The notes below the pieces were generated by a model. That model did no database searches. It was not told the origin of the DNA and saw nothing but the letters and a program-made list of their open reading frames with translations. This document shows, one piece after another, positions 22,529-31,160 of a DNA stretch of 64,000 bases (position 1 is its first letter; each line of letters opens with the position of its first letter). Made by a program: the position numbers and the translations under genes. The DNA is from Corynebacterium nuruki S6-4 (GTDB taxonomy: Bacteria; Actinomycetota; Actinomycetes; Mycobacteriales; Mycobacteriaceae): assembly GCF_007970465.1 (NCBI RefSeq), contig NZ_CP042429.1:1488001-1552000 (forward strand), in the 5' to 3' direction.

Positions 22529-22651
22529 TCGAACTGCTGGAACTGCCACACAGTCAGGCGCACGGCACCCCGGCGACCCGAAAGTCGAAGTGGGCACCGA
22601 AAGCACAGCCACCACACCGACCCGGAGGCCGGCGCAGTCGCCGCGAACTGA

Positions 22652-23221
22652 CTAGTTGCTGCTCTCCGCCGTCTTGAACGGGAAGCCGAGCTGCTTGAGC
22701 AGGGCGCGGCCTTCGTCGTTGTTGGTGGCGGTGGTCACCACGGTGATGTTCATGCCGCGGGGACGGTCGATCGAGTCGACGTCGATCTCGTAGAACATGG
22801 ACTGCTCGGAGAGACCGAAGGTGTAGTTGCCGTGGCCGTCGAACTGCTGGTCGGAGAGACCCCGGAAGTCGCGGATTCGCGGCAGGGCCACGGTCAGCAG
22901 ACGGTCCAGGAACTCCCACATGCGGTCGCCACGCAGGGTGACGCGGGCGCCGATGGGCATGCCCTCACGCAGCTTGAAGTTCGAGATGGCCTTCTTGGCG
23001 GTGCGGATCTGCGGCTTCTGACCGGTGATGAGGGTCAGGTCCTTGATGGCACCGTTGATCAGCTTGGAGTCGCGGGCAGCCTCGCCGACACCCATGTTGA
23101 CGACAACCTTGGTGACGCCGGGGATCTGCATGACGTTCTTGAACTCGAACTCGGCGTTCAGCGCGTCGCGGATCTCGGACTTGTAGCGGGCCTTGAGGCG
23201 CGGAGTGTAGTTGTCGCTCAT
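22652..23221 (-). CDS. rplE: 50S ribosomal protein L5
   Basis: Binds 5S rRNA and contacts the P-site tRNA. 189 residues, normal length, with [52 protein letters not shown] and the C-terminal [27 protein letters not shown]. The ATG overlaps the rplX stop by one base (TAATG). It ends this small cluster here; the rest of the spc operon (rpsN/rpsH onward) is not next to it. Confidence 0.98.
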   Translation of the reverse strand: MSDNYTPRLKARYKSEIRDALNAEFEFKNVMQIPGVTKVVVNMGVGEAARDSKLINGAIKDLTLITGQKPQIRTAKKAISNFKLREGMPIGARVTLRGDRMWEFLDRLLTVALPRIRDFRGLSDQQFDGHGNYTFGLSEQSMFYEIDVDSIDRPRGMNITVVTTATNNDEGRALLKQLGFPFKTAESSN

Positions 23222-23535
23222 TAGATGTCCTTCCCGTTACGACGCGAGACGCGGATCTTCTTGCCGTCCTCGTCGAAGCGGTAGCCGACGCGGGTCGGGT
23301 TACCGTCGGAGTCCAGGACCATCACGTTGGAGACGTGGATGGGGGCTTCCTGGGTGACGATGCCACCGGACTCGGCGCCACGCTCGGGGGCGGAGTTGGC
23401 GACGTGCTTCTTGATGCGGTTGACGCCTTCGACGAGAACCTTGTCGCGGGCCGGGTAGGCCTCGATGACGCGGCCCTTGGCACCCTTGTCGGGGCCGGAG
23501 ATGACGAGGACGGTATCGCCCTTACGGATCTTCAT
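23221..23535 (-). CDS. rplX: 50S ribosomal protein L24
   Basis: Assembly-initiator protein binding 23S rRNA domain I. 104 residues with the KOW motif at the N-terminus ([28 protein letters not shown]) and [11 protein letters not shown]. Start ATG 23535, three bases after the rplN stop. Second gene of rplN-rplX-rplE. Confidence 0.98.
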   Translation of the reverse strand: MKIRKGDTVLVISGPDKGAKGRVIEAYPARDKVLVEGVNRIKKHVANSAPERGAESGGIVTQEAPIHVSNVMVLDSDGNPTRVGYRFDEDGKKIRVSRRNGKDI

Positions 23536-23538
23536 GGA

Positions 23539-23913
23539 CTAGATCACCTCCGGGGCGAGAGAAACGATGCGCATGAAGCGCTTGTCGCGCAGCTCGCGGG
23601 CGACCGGCCCGAAGATGCGGGTACCGCGGGGGTCGCGGTTGTCGGCGCCCTTGATCAGGACGGCGGCGTTCTCGTCGAACTTGATGTAGGAGCCGTCCGG
23701 ACGACGGGTCTCCTTCTTGGTGCGCACGACGACGGCCTTGACGATGTCGCCGGCCTTGACGGTGCCACCGGGGGTGGCGTCCTTCACGGTGCCGACGACG
23801 ATGTCACCGATACCGCCGGCCCGTCGCACGGATCCGCCGAGCACGCGGATGACCAGGATTTCCCGGGCACCGGTGTTGTCGGCGACCCGCAGACGCGATT
23901 CCTGCTGAATCAC
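23539..23913 (-). CDS. rplN: 50S ribosomal protein L14
   Basis: Core large-subunit protein at the intersubunit face. 124 residues from a GTG at 23913 with AAGGAGACT 6 bp upstream: [28 protein letters not shown] ... [29 protein letters not shown]. First gene of the unit, behind the promoter at 24051-24080, rather than following rpsQ directly as in many bacteria; rpsQ lies 23 kb away on the same strand. Confidence 0.98.
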   Translation of the reverse strand: MIQQESRLRVADNTGAREILVIRVLGGSVRRAGGIGDIVVGTVKDATPGGTVKAGDIVKAVVVRTKKETRRPDGSYIKFDENAAVLIKGADNRDPRGTRIFGPVARELRDKRFMRIVSLAPEVI

Positions 23914-24050
23914 TGGAGTCTCCTTGTAGACCTAGTAGTTCTGCGTGCGTGGGATTACCGACCCTCACGCACATGGTCTGTGCCGTCGCGGCCGGCGTGC
24001 CGGGCACTCTGAGGTGCGCGGCGGCGCGTGACCGTACGGACAACCGCCCC

Positions 24051-24080
24051 AGTATCACACGGCAGGACGCCGTGCCCCAA
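24051..24080 (-). promoter_or_regulatory. rplN promoter and leader
   Basis: Minus strand TTGGGG (24080-24075), 18-bp spacer, GATACT (24056-24051). Transcription would start near 24044, leaving about 130 nt of leader. The leader contains a GTGCGTGAGGG ... CCCACGCAC hairpin at about 23951-23983. This is a candidate for ribosomal-protein autoregulation, unproven. Confidence 0.45.
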
Positions 24081-24237
24081 ATCCACGTGAACCGGGGTGG
24101 ACAGCAGGTGTGACGCCGCGTTACACCGTGGTGTTTTTCACCCCCGAAAGTGGTAGTGATTCAGGTCACCCTTCCATTGTCTTGTTAGGCATTGTTAAGG
24201 TCGCTCAGGAAACATCATCTACCTGAGAGGGTCCCTC

Positions 24238-24639
24238 ATGACCATCAAGAAGAGCCTCGTTGCCCTGGGCACCGCCGCCACTGTCGCCATCGCCGGTACC
24301 GGCATCGCCAACGCCGCCGAGACCCCGGGCGGCGGAAACGAGATGGGAGACGGCTCCACCGCCGGCTCCGCTTACCTCGAGCAGAACGCTGACATCTTCG
24401 GTTCCATGGCCCCGACCTCCGGCGTCGGCGACAAGGACCCGGCCCCGCTGGGCTCCTTCGACGGCGACGGCAAGTTCGACTACGGCAAGGCCACCGAAGC
24501 CCTCGTCGGCCTCGCCGTCGGTGCCGGCGCCATCACCACGATCGCCGGTGCCTACTCGGCCGTCGTCAAGGCCTCGGACACCTTCCAGGGCACCGTCGAC
24601 GACACGATCGCCTTCCTGCAGAGCCAGGGCATCCTCTAA
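24238..24639 (+). CDS. small secreted protein, tandem paralogue 1
   Basis: 133 residues with a Sec signal peptide ([26 protein letters not shown], cleavage after ANA). The mature part has an acidic, Gly-rich stretch and a conserved C-terminus: [54 protein letters not shown]. It shares signal peptide and C-terminus with the protein at 25015. TTGTTAAGGTCG about 40 bp upstream may be its promoter. No known domain; envelope location is inferred from the signal. Confidence 0.8.
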   Translation: MTIKKSLVALGTAATVAIAGTGIANAAETPGGGNEMGDGSTAGSAYLEQNADIFGSMAPTSGVGDKDPAPLGSFDGDGKFDYGKATEALVGLAVGAGAITTIAGAYSAVVKASDTFQGTVDDTIAFLQSQGIL

Positions 24640-24698
24640 CACAGGACCCCCGCCTGCGCAGCACTCGCGCTGCGCTATGCAGCACATCAGCTGCATGT

Positions 24699-24729
24699 AA
24701 CCCCGGACTCAGTCCGGGGTTATTTTTAT
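24699..24729 (+). terminator. intrinsic terminator of secreted protein gene 1
   Basis: AACCCCGGACT / AGTCCGGGGTT, an 11-bp perfect stem with a 1-base loop, then ATTTTTAT. A second palindrome (ATGCAGC...GCTGCAT) lies just before it at 24677-24696. Between it and 25015 there is no other gene. Confidence 0.9.
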
Positions 24730-25014
24730 ACCCATTTAGTGATTTCGGCACCCGCACCGCTGTTTCCCCAGGCCACAGTGCAGAAACCACCTCGAAACCC
24801 CCGATTTCGGCCGACAGCACCCGTCACCAGCACCGGGCGATACTCTCAGCAACCTCGGTCCCCCTCTCCCACCTGCGCAGACACCTCCAGAAATCGGCGA
24901 AAACCGGCTCTATTCAGGGGCGCGCTCTCTCAGAATCTATCTGTTGCGCGCTTCCGACCGGCGGATAGGTTGATGGATGTCCATTTCCCCTCACGACCCT
25001 CACGAGGAAAAGCC

Positions 25015-25383
25015 ATGACCATGAAGAAGACCCTGCTCGCACTCGGTACCGCCGGAATCGTCACCATCGCCGGAACGGGTATCGCCAACGCCGAGACCCC
25101 GGAGACCGCCGACACCACCACCCCGCCGACCCAGGGCTCCGCCGATGCCTCCGCCGACCGCGATGTCTTCGGCTCCGTCACCGGTGCCGACGCCCTCGGT
25201 TCCTGGACCGACGGTCAGTTCGACTACGGCAAGGCCACCGACGCACTGGTGTCCCTCGCCGTCGGCGGCGCCGCCATCACCACGATCGCCGGTGCCTACA
25301 ACGCCGTCGTCGGCGCCTCCGACACCTTCCAGGGCGTCGTCTCCGACACCCAGGCCTTCCTGGAGAGCCAGGGCATCCTGTAG
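25015..25383 (+). CDS. small secreted protein, tandem paralogue 2
   Basis: 122 residues. Signal peptide [26 protein letters not shown] followed by a Thr/Pro-rich linker ([20 protein letters not shown]) and the paralogue core [54 protein letters not shown]. The repeated GL/[17 protein letters not shown] segment looks like a short amphipathic helix. GAGGAAAAGCC lies before the ATG at 25015. Tandem duplication of paralogue 1 followed by divergence of the middle is the simplest reading. Confidence 0.8.
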   Translation: MTMKKTLLALGTAGIVTIAGTGIANAETPETADTTTPPTQGSADASADRDVFGSVTGADALGSWTDGQFDYGKATDALVSLAVGGAAITTIAGAYNAVVGASDTFQGVVSDTQAFLESQGIL

Positions 25384-25424
25384 GAACGCCGCACCGCAGG
25401 CACACTCGACCCCTGCACCTCCCC

Positions 25425-25457
25425 GTCCGCCCCGACCGGTCACCGGTCGGGGCGGAC
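25425..25457 (+). terminator. hairpin after secreted protein gene 2
   Basis: 16-bp perfect stem GTCCGCCCCGACCGGT / ACCGGTCGGGGCGGAC with a 1-base loop, no T tract. Confidence 0.7.
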
Positions 25458-25480
25458 GTGTCGGTCCTGACGGCCGAGCA

Positions 25481-25522
25481 TTGCACCATCCTCCCGGCGA
25501 CCGTAAGGTAAACCTGTCCTGT
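25481..25522 (+). promoter_or_regulatory. promoter of siderophore ABC operon with DtxR-like box
   Basis: TTGCAC (25481-25486), 17-bp spacer, TAAGGT (25504-25509). The 19-mer from 25504 matches the DtxR/IdeR consensus TTAGGTTAGCCTAACCTAA at 12 positions, overlapping the -10. That placement fits iron-dependent repression. AAAGGG is the ribosome site before ATG 25548. Confidence 0.5.
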
Positions 25523-25547
25523 TGCCGATGAGAAAGGGCGTCCGCCC

Positions 25548-26708
25548 ATGAGCCCGGGGACCTCCTCCCCACCCGGAACACCCGGCCACCAGACCGGAAC
25601 CTCCGGAACCCCGGCAGCGTCGGCGTCCCCGGCCACCCCGGCAACCTCAGCCGCCACGGCACCGTCAGCACCCTCAGCGACCAGGGCACTGCACCGCCGC
25701 CGACTCGGTGGCCTGGTCCTCCTCGCCGCCCTGCTCGTCATCGGCTTCATCCTCAGCCTCGCCTTCGGCTCCCGCGACATCCCCATGGACGTCCTCATCG
25801 ACCGACTGAAGCAACTGCCCGGCGCCCTCGGAGACGACACAGTCACCGACCCCGACCTGCAGGTCATCGCCCAGCTGCGCTGGCCCCGCACCCTGCTCGC
25901 CATCGTCGTCGGCGCCGCCCTCGGCGTCGCCGGAGCCCTCATCCAGGGCCACACCCGCAACCCCCTGGCCGACCCCGGCATCCTCGGCATCACCTCCGGC
26001 GCCTCCCTCGCCGTCGTCATCAGCTTCGCCATCTTCGGCGTCACCGGCATCTTCGCCACCTCCGTCTGGGCCTTCGTCGGCGCGGTCCTGGCCACCGTCG
26101 CCGTCTTCGCCCTCGCCTCGGCGTCCGGCGGCACCGTCAACCCGATGACACTCATCCTCGGCGGCGCGGCGATGAACGCCGTCCTGCTGGCGATCATCTC
26201 CGGCTTCGTCCTCACCGACGACAACAACCTCGACCGGATGCGGTTCTGGACCGTCGGCTCCGTCGCCGGGCGCGACATGTCCATCTTCTGGGGCGTGATG
26301 CCCGTCATCGTCATCGGCCTGCTCCTCGCCTTCGCCACCGGACCCCAGCTCAACCTGCTGAACCTCGGCGACGACGTCGCCACCGGCCTCGGAGTGAACA
26401 CCCGGCTCGCCCGGATGCTCGGCATGGCCGTCATCGCCCTGCTCGCCGCCGCAGCCACCGCCGCCGCCGGCCCCATCTCCTTCCTCGGACTGCTCATCCC
26501 CCACCTCGTGCGCTCCCTCACCGGCCCCGACTACCGCTGGATCCTGCCGTACTCCGCCCTCGCCGGCGCCGTCCTGCTCATCTACGCCGACGTCCTCGGC
26601 CGCGTCATCGCCCGCCCCGGTGAACTCGAGGTCGGCATCGTCCTCGCCTTCGTCGGCGCCCCACTGTTCATCTGGATGCTCGCCCGACGCAAGGTGGTGG
26701 AACTGTGA
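25548..26708 (+). CDS. FecCD-family iron-siderophore ABC permease 1
   Basis: Inner-membrane subunit of a siderophore importer. 386 residues: a Pro/Ser/Thr-rich cytoplasmic tail of about 45 residues, then about nine hydrophobic helices with the BtuC/FecCD markers [57 protein letters not shown] and the EAA-like ATPase contact. The stop overlaps the next gene's GTG (GTGA). It pairs with the second permease to form a heterodimer. The substrate-binding lipoprotein is not in the window. Confidence 0.92.
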   Translation: MSPGTSSPPGTPGHQTGTSGTPAASASPATPATSAATAPSAPSATRALHRRRLGGLVLLAALLVIGFILSLAFGSRDIPMDVLIDRLKQLPGALGDDTVTDPDLQVIAQLRWPRTLLAIVVGAALGVAGALIQGHTRNPLADPGILGITSGASLAVVISFAIFGVTGIFATSVWAFVGAVLATVAVFALASASGGTVNPMTLILGGAAMNAVLLAIISGFVLTDDNNLDRMRFWTVGSVAGRDMSIFWGVMPVIVIGLLLAFATGPQLNLLNLGDDVATGLGVNTRLARMLGMAVIALLAAAATAAAGPISFLGLLIPHLVRSLTGPDYRWILPYSALAGAVLLIYADVLGRVIARPGELEVGIVLAFVGAPLFIWMLARRKVVEL

Positions 26709-27817
26709 CCGGCCTCTACCGACGGTTCACCGACGCCTACGTGACCGACAGCGGCGTCCCCGGGCGTCCCGCCTTCCGCATCGGACGCCTGTCCACGGTG
26801 TGGCGGCCCCGCCAGTTCCTCGTCACCGTCGGCCTCATCGTCCTCGGGGTGTTCCTGTTCGCCCTGTCCATCGGACTCGGCGACTACCCCCTCAGCCCCT
26901 GGCGCGTGCTCGAGATCGTCTTCACCAACGGCGGCACCCGCATCGAGCACCTCGTCGTCTTCGAGTGGCGCATGCCCCGCACCGTCACCGGCATCCTCGT
27001 CGGCTCCGCCCTGGGCGTCTCCGGCGCACTGACCCAGTCCGTCACCCGCAACGCCCTGGCCAGCCCCGACATCCTCGGCATCACCACCGGCGCCTCCGCC
27101 ATGGCCGTCACCATCATCGTCCTCGGCGGCGGCGCCGGCGGATTCATGGGCTGGCTCGCCGGCGTCGGCATCCCGGTCGCCACCCTCATCGGCGGACTGC
27201 TCACCGGCGTGGTCATCTGGCTGCTCGCCTACCGGCGCGGCATGGACCCCTTCCGCCTGGTCCTCTCCGGCATCATCATCTCCGCCCTGCTGACCGCCTA
27301 CATCAACTTCCTCATGACCCGCGCCGACCTGCAGGACGCCTCGCAGGCCCAGATGTGGCTCTCCGGCTCCCTCAACAACGCCGACTGGGGCAAGGCACTC
27401 CCGGTCATCGTCATCATCCTCGTGCTCACCCCGCTGTTCGTGTGGATCGCCTTCCAGCTCCTCGCCAACGCCCTCGGCGTGGACGTCGCCAAGGCCCTCG
27501 GCCAGAACGTCACCCTCGTCCAGGGACTGCTGCTGGTCATGTCCGTCGTCCTCGCCGCCGTCGCCGTCTCCGCCGCCGGCCCCATCGGCTTCGTCGCCTT
27601 CGTCTCACCCCAGGTCGCCCGCCTGCTGTGCGGACGCCCCACCCCGCCCCTCATCGCCTCCGGCCTGTTCGGTGCCTGCCTCCTGCTCGGCGCCGACATC
27701 GTCACCCAGTCCCTGCTGCCCGTCGAACTGCCCGTCGGACTGCTGACCTCCGCCGTCGGCGGCGTGTTCCTCATCTACCTCCTCGTCAAGGCCAACCGGA
27801 AGACCACCACCCCATGA
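26705..27817 (+). CDS. FecCD-family iron-siderophore ABC permease 2
   Basis: 370 residues from GTG 26705 (GTGA with the upstream stop). Family features: WRMPRTVTGILVGSALGVSGALTQSVTRNALASPDILGITTGAS, and AAGPIGFVAFVSPQVARLLCG. An N-terminal extension of about 35 residues precedes the first helix. It is the partner permease of the operon; the stop TGA overlaps the ATPase ATG. Confidence 0.92.
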   Translation: MTGLYRRFTDAYVTDSGVPGRPAFRIGRLSTVWRPRQFLVTVGLIVLGVFLFALSIGLGDYPLSPWRVLEIVFTNGGTRIEHLVVFEWRMPRTVTGILVGSALGVSGALTQSVTRNALASPDILGITTGASAMAVTIIVLGGGAGGFMGWLAGVGIPVATLIGGLLTGVVIWLLAYRRGMDPFRLVLSGIIISALLTAYINFLMTRADLQDASQAQMWLSGSLNNADWGKALPVIVIILVLTPLFVWIAFQLLANALGVDVAKALGQNVTLVQGLLLVMSVVLAAVAVSAAGPIGFVAFVSPQVARLLCGRPTPPLIASGLFGACLLLGADIVTQSLLPVELPVGLLTSAVGGVFLIYLLVKANRKTTTP

Positions 27818-28635
27818 CCCACCCGCACGACATCACCGCCACCCACCTGAAAGTCGGGTACGTCCCCGGAACGCCGGTCATCCCCGACTTCACCGCCACC
27901 ATCCCCGGCGGCAAGGTCACCACCATCATCGGCCCCAACGGCTGCGGCAAATCCACCCTGCTGCGCGCCCTCGGCCGCCTGATGCCCTCCGACGCCGGCG
28001 ACGTCCACCTCGGCGACACCGACATCAGCGGAATGCGGCGCAAGGACCTCGCCAAGATCATCGGCGTCCTGCCCCAGTCCCCGGTCTCCCCGCCCGGCCT
28101 CATCGTCGCCGACCTCGTCGCCCGCGGACGCCACCCCCACCAGTCCTGGCTCAACCAGTGGTCCTCCACCGACGAGGAGGAGGTCATGGCCGCCCTCGCC
28201 ATGACCGACGCCACCGACTTCGCCGACCGGTCCGTGGACTCCCTCTCCGGCGGCCAACGCCAGCGCGTGTGGATCTCCATGGTGCTCGCCCAGCACACCG
28301 ACGTCCTCTTCCTCGACGAGCCCACCACCTACCTCGACCTCTCCCACTCCATCGAGGTCCTCGACCTGGTGAACCGGCTGCGCGAGGAACTCAACCGTAC
28401 AGTGGTGATGGTGCTCCACGACCTCAACCTGGCGATCCAGTACTCCGACAACCTCATCGTCATGCACTCCGGCGAACTCGTCGCCACCGGCACGCCCGCC
28501 GAGGTCATCACCGAGGACCTGCTCAAGCAGGTCTTCGATCTGGACGCCGTCGTCGTCGACAATCCCGTCGACGGCGGACCCCTCATCGTCCCGCGCACGA
28601 AGCACGGCACCACCAGCCCGGAAGGAGCCGAGTGA
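27814..28635 (+). CDS. siderophore ABC transporter ATPase
   Basis: 273 residues with Walker A GPNGCGKSTL (about residue 40), Q-loop VLPQSP, signature LSGGQRQRVWI, Walker B VLFLDEPT and switch His in VLHDLNLAI. It is of the FepC type that energises iron-chelate import. ATG at 27814 overlaps the permease stop, and its own TGA overlaps the next GTG. Confidence 0.96.
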   Translation: MTHPHDITATHLKVGYVPGTPVIPDFTATIPGGKVTTIIGPNGCGKSTLLRALGRLMPSDAGDVHLGDTDISGMRRKDLAKIIGVLPQSPVSPPGLIVADLVARGRHPHQSWLNQWSSTDEEEVMAALAMTDATDFADRSVDSLSGGQRQRVWISMVLAQHTDVLFLDEPTTYLDLSHSIEVLDLVNRLREELNRTVVMVLHDLNLAIQYSDNLIVMHSGELVATGTPAEVITEDLLKQVFDLDAVVVDNPVDGGPLIVPRTKHGTTSPEGAE

Positions 28636-29537
28636 CCACCACACCACCCACCGCGGTCCGCGACCGCGACCTGCACACCCACCCGCAGCGGGAGGACGGT
28701 GAGATCGACCGGCTGCTCGGCAACGGCGGCTACCGCATGATCCCCGCCACCGTCACCGCCAACGACCTCATCGCCCCCAACCTGCGGCGGCTCACCCTCG
28801 CCTCCCCCGTGCTGCGCGGACTCACCCTCACCGGACCCGACGAGTACGTCGGACTGCTCATGCCCGTGCCCGGCGTCCCGCTGCCGACCCCCGCCAGCGT
28901 CGACGTCGACGGACTGAACATCCGCGCCGCCGTCGCCGACCTGCCCGAACAGGAACGGCCCGGCCTGCGCTGGTACACCATCCGCCACTTCCGGCAGGAC
29001 GCCGGTGAGATCGACCTCGACGTCGTCATGCACGACGACCACTCCGGGCCCGGCTCACTGTGGTGCGCCGCGGCCGCCCCCGGCGACACCGCCGGCATCT
29101 GGCTGTGCAACGCCATCTGGATCCGCCACGCCGACCGGCCCCTCTTCGTCGCCGACCCCTCCGCCGTGCCCGCACTGCGCGCCATCCTGGAGTTCACCGC
29201 CGACCACCACCCCGACGACCTGGCGAAGTACCACGTCTACGTCGTCGCGCACTCCCCCGACGACCTGGAGGCCGGGCTCGCCGAGGAATGGGAGGAGAAG
29301 GTCGGCTCCCTGAAGATCATCTACGCCGCCCCCGGGATGGAGAAGGAGGCGGTCACCACGCAGCTGCGCCGGGCGGCGGCGTCCGACGATCCCGCGGCGG
29401 CACCGGAGTACGTGTGGGTGTCCGGGGAGGCCGGCCTGGCCAAGGAGGTCCGCAAGGTGGCCGTCGACGAGCTCGGTGTGGACCGCGACTTCGTCGACTG
29501 GGTGGCGTACTGGATCGAGGGGCGGCCGCGGCCGTAG
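28632..29537 (+). CDS. siderophore-interacting protein (FAD-binding, ferric reductase-like)
   Basis: 301 residues of the SIP/ViuB family, which release iron from imported ferric siderophores by NAD(P)H-dependent reduction. Visible features: the FAD-binding barrel with RWYTIRHF and CAAAAPGDTAGIW, then the C-terminal SIP domain with LFVADPSAVPALRAIL and YVWVSGEAGLAKEVRK. GTG at 28632 overlaps the ATPase stop. Completes the iron operon. The gene is followed by two 53-bp repeats (29607-29712). Confidence 0.92.
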   Translation: MTTTPPTAVRDRDLHTHPQREDGEIDRLLGNGGYRMIPATVTANDLIAPNLRRLTLASPVLRGLTLTGPDEYVGLLMPVPGVPLPTPASVDVDGLNIRAAVADLPEQERPGLRWYTIRHFRQDAGEIDLDVVMHDDHSGPGSLWCAAAAPGDTAGIWLCNAIWIRHADRPLFVADPSAVPALRAILEFTADHHPDDLAKYHVYVVAHSPDDLEAGLAEEWEEKVGSLKIIYAAPGMEKEAVTTQLRRAAASDDPAAAPEYVWVSGEAGLAKEVRKVAVDELGVDRDFVDWVAYWIEGRPRP

Positions 29538-29606
29538 GGGGCGGTGCTCACTCGCCGCGGCGCTCGCTCACTCCCCCTCCGCGACCGGCCACCTTCCCTG
29601 TCCCCG

Positions 29607-29712
29607 CCACGGGGGTCGTCGACAGGTCGGTGCGACTGACCCCTCGACCAGCCCCTTCGCCACCGGGGTCGTCGACAGGTCGGCGCCACCGACCCCTCGA
29701 CCAGCCCCCTCG
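29607..29712. repeat. two 53-bp tandem repeats between convergent genes
   Basis: CCACGGGGGTCGTCGACAGG-type 53-bp unit occurs twice, followed by a partial third start. Each unit can fold (GGGGTCGTCGA with TCGACCAGCCCC), so the pair may serve as a bidirectional terminator between the SIP and lipase genes. Confidence 0.7.
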
Positions 29713-29725
29713 CCACGGCGGTCGG

Positions 29726-30925
29726 CTACCCCGCGAAGATCCGCGCCACGAACGGGTCCGAATCAGCCAGCGACGTGTTCACCGTCCCGCTGTGGTCCTG
29801 GTCCGGGTACAGGTGGAACTCCACCGGCTCGCCGTTGGCCTTCAGGTGACCGGCCAACGCGATCGCCCCCGGCCCCACATCGGTGTCCAGCGCCCCCTGG
29901 CCCATGAACACCGGGGCGTCATAGCCGGACTCCGGCACCCCCATGTAGTCGCGCAGGGCGTCCCGGAACCCGGGGATGTCCTCCAGCGGGCGGGAGAACA
30001 ACTTCCCCACCTGCACATTCCCGTCCCGGATGACGTCAGTGATGCCACCGTCCCCGTCACACACCGGGCCCTCCGCGGTCGCCACCCAGTCATGCCCGTA
30101 GGGCGTCAGGTACGAATCCACGTCCCACTCCGGATGCGAGGTCCGCAGCCCGGAGACGATGTAGAGCAGGTAGGTCGTCAACGTCGGCGACGGATTCCGG
30201 TACTCCACCGGGAACGCCGGATCCTGCAGCGGACGCATCACCAGCGGCAGCAGCTCCTCGATGTACGCCGGCACACCCGTCGCCACCGCACCCCGGTACG
30301 ACAGGCCGTCGGCACTGCCGCCGAACTCGTTGGCGTAGCGGGCGGTGATCATCGCCGCGCCACCACCCTGCGACTGACCGACCACACCCCACCGGTCGCC
30401 GAGCTCCGCGTAGGTTCCGGACGCCGCCTTCACCGCGTCCACCACATTGTGTGCCTCCACCTTCCCGTTGAGGTACGGGTGGTCGCCCGGTGTGCCCAGC
30501 CCCGCATAGTCGGTCGCCACGATGGCATAGCCCTGGTCCAGCCAGTGCCCGAGGTACGCCCAGTCGCGGTCCACCGCCCCGGGGCCGTTGGTGGAGTAGG
30601 CGCAGACGTCGTTGAGCCCGACAGTGCCGTGCGCCCAGGCCAGCACCGGCCAGCCGCCCTCCGGTGCCGGTCCGGTGGGCAGGTAGACCGCTGCGGAGGA
30701 GGTCGTCGGGGCGTCCTGCGCGCCGGTGGTGGTGTAGGTGAACCGGTGCGCATCACCCGCGGCCGGCGGGACCGCCTGCGCCGGGATGTCGAGCTGCTCC
30801 AGGAAGGACGCCGCCGCCGGGTCCGCCTGGGCCGGGGCGGCGAGGGTGGTCAGGCCCAGGCCCGCGGCGGTGAGCAGTCCGGCGACGAGGGTGCGGGGAC
30901 GGTGTGTTGCGGTGGGAAACGTCAT
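29726..30925 (-). CDS. secreted lipase-family alpha/beta hydrolase
   Basis: 399 residues with a signal peptide (basic MTFPTATHRPRTLVAG, hydrophobic LLTAAGLGLTTLA, APAQA cleavage). The mature part fits the secretory lipase (LIP) family: HGTVG, the nucleophile elbow GQSQGGG (Ser), the acid near YMGVPESGYDAPVFMGQGALDTDV and the His in YPDQDHSGT. The ATG at 30925 lies 7 bp after TAGGGT on the minus strand, so it is probably leaderless. Extracellular ester hydrolysis, substrate unknown. Confidence 0.88.
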   Translation of the reverse strand: MTFPTATHRPRTLVAGLLTAAGLGLTTLAAPAQADPAAASFLEQLDIPAQAVPPAAGDAHRFTYTTTGAQDAPTTSSAAVYLPTGPAPEGGWPVLAWAHGTVGLNDVCAYSTNGPGAVDRDWAYLGHWLDQGYAIVATDYAGLGTPGDHPYLNGKVEAHNVVDAVKAASGTYAELGDRWGVVGQSQGGGAAMITARYANEFGGSADGLSYRGAVATGVPAYIEELLPLVMRPLQDPAFPVEYRNPSPTLTTYLLYIVSGLRTSHPEWDVDSYLTPYGHDWVATAEGPVCDGDGGITDVIRDGNVQVGKLFSRPLEDIPGFRDALRDYMGVPESGYDAPVFMGQGALDTDVGPGAIALAGHLKANGEPVEFHLYPDQDHSGTVNTSLADSDPFVARIFAG

Positions 30926-30984
30926 ACCGGTCACCCTAGCGGTGGTGGCAGCGCGCGGCAGGGGATGCGGCCGGTGGCCCCTGC

Positions 30985-31075
30985 GGCAGGCCAACTGACG
31001 GTCCGGCAGGCCAAAACCCTGCCGGAAGGCCCTCCGGACGCTGTTTTGGCCTGCCAGGAGACCGGATGGCCTGCC
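30985..31075. repeat. 20-bp phased array with 51-bp core, locus 3
   Basis: GGCAGGCCA starts at 30985 and 31005; TGGCCTGCC ends at 31055 and 31075. The core 31005-31055 is 51 bp, as at the other two loci. The 235-bp gap (30926-31160) between the lipase promoter and the SsuD stop holds nothing else. Confidence 0.85.
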
Positions 31076-31160
31076 GCAGCGGTGGCCCGATGGGGCTACT
31101 GGGGTTGATGTGCTGGTGGGAACAGTGGGGCTGGTGGAGCCGGGGTGAAGTGTCAGATGG

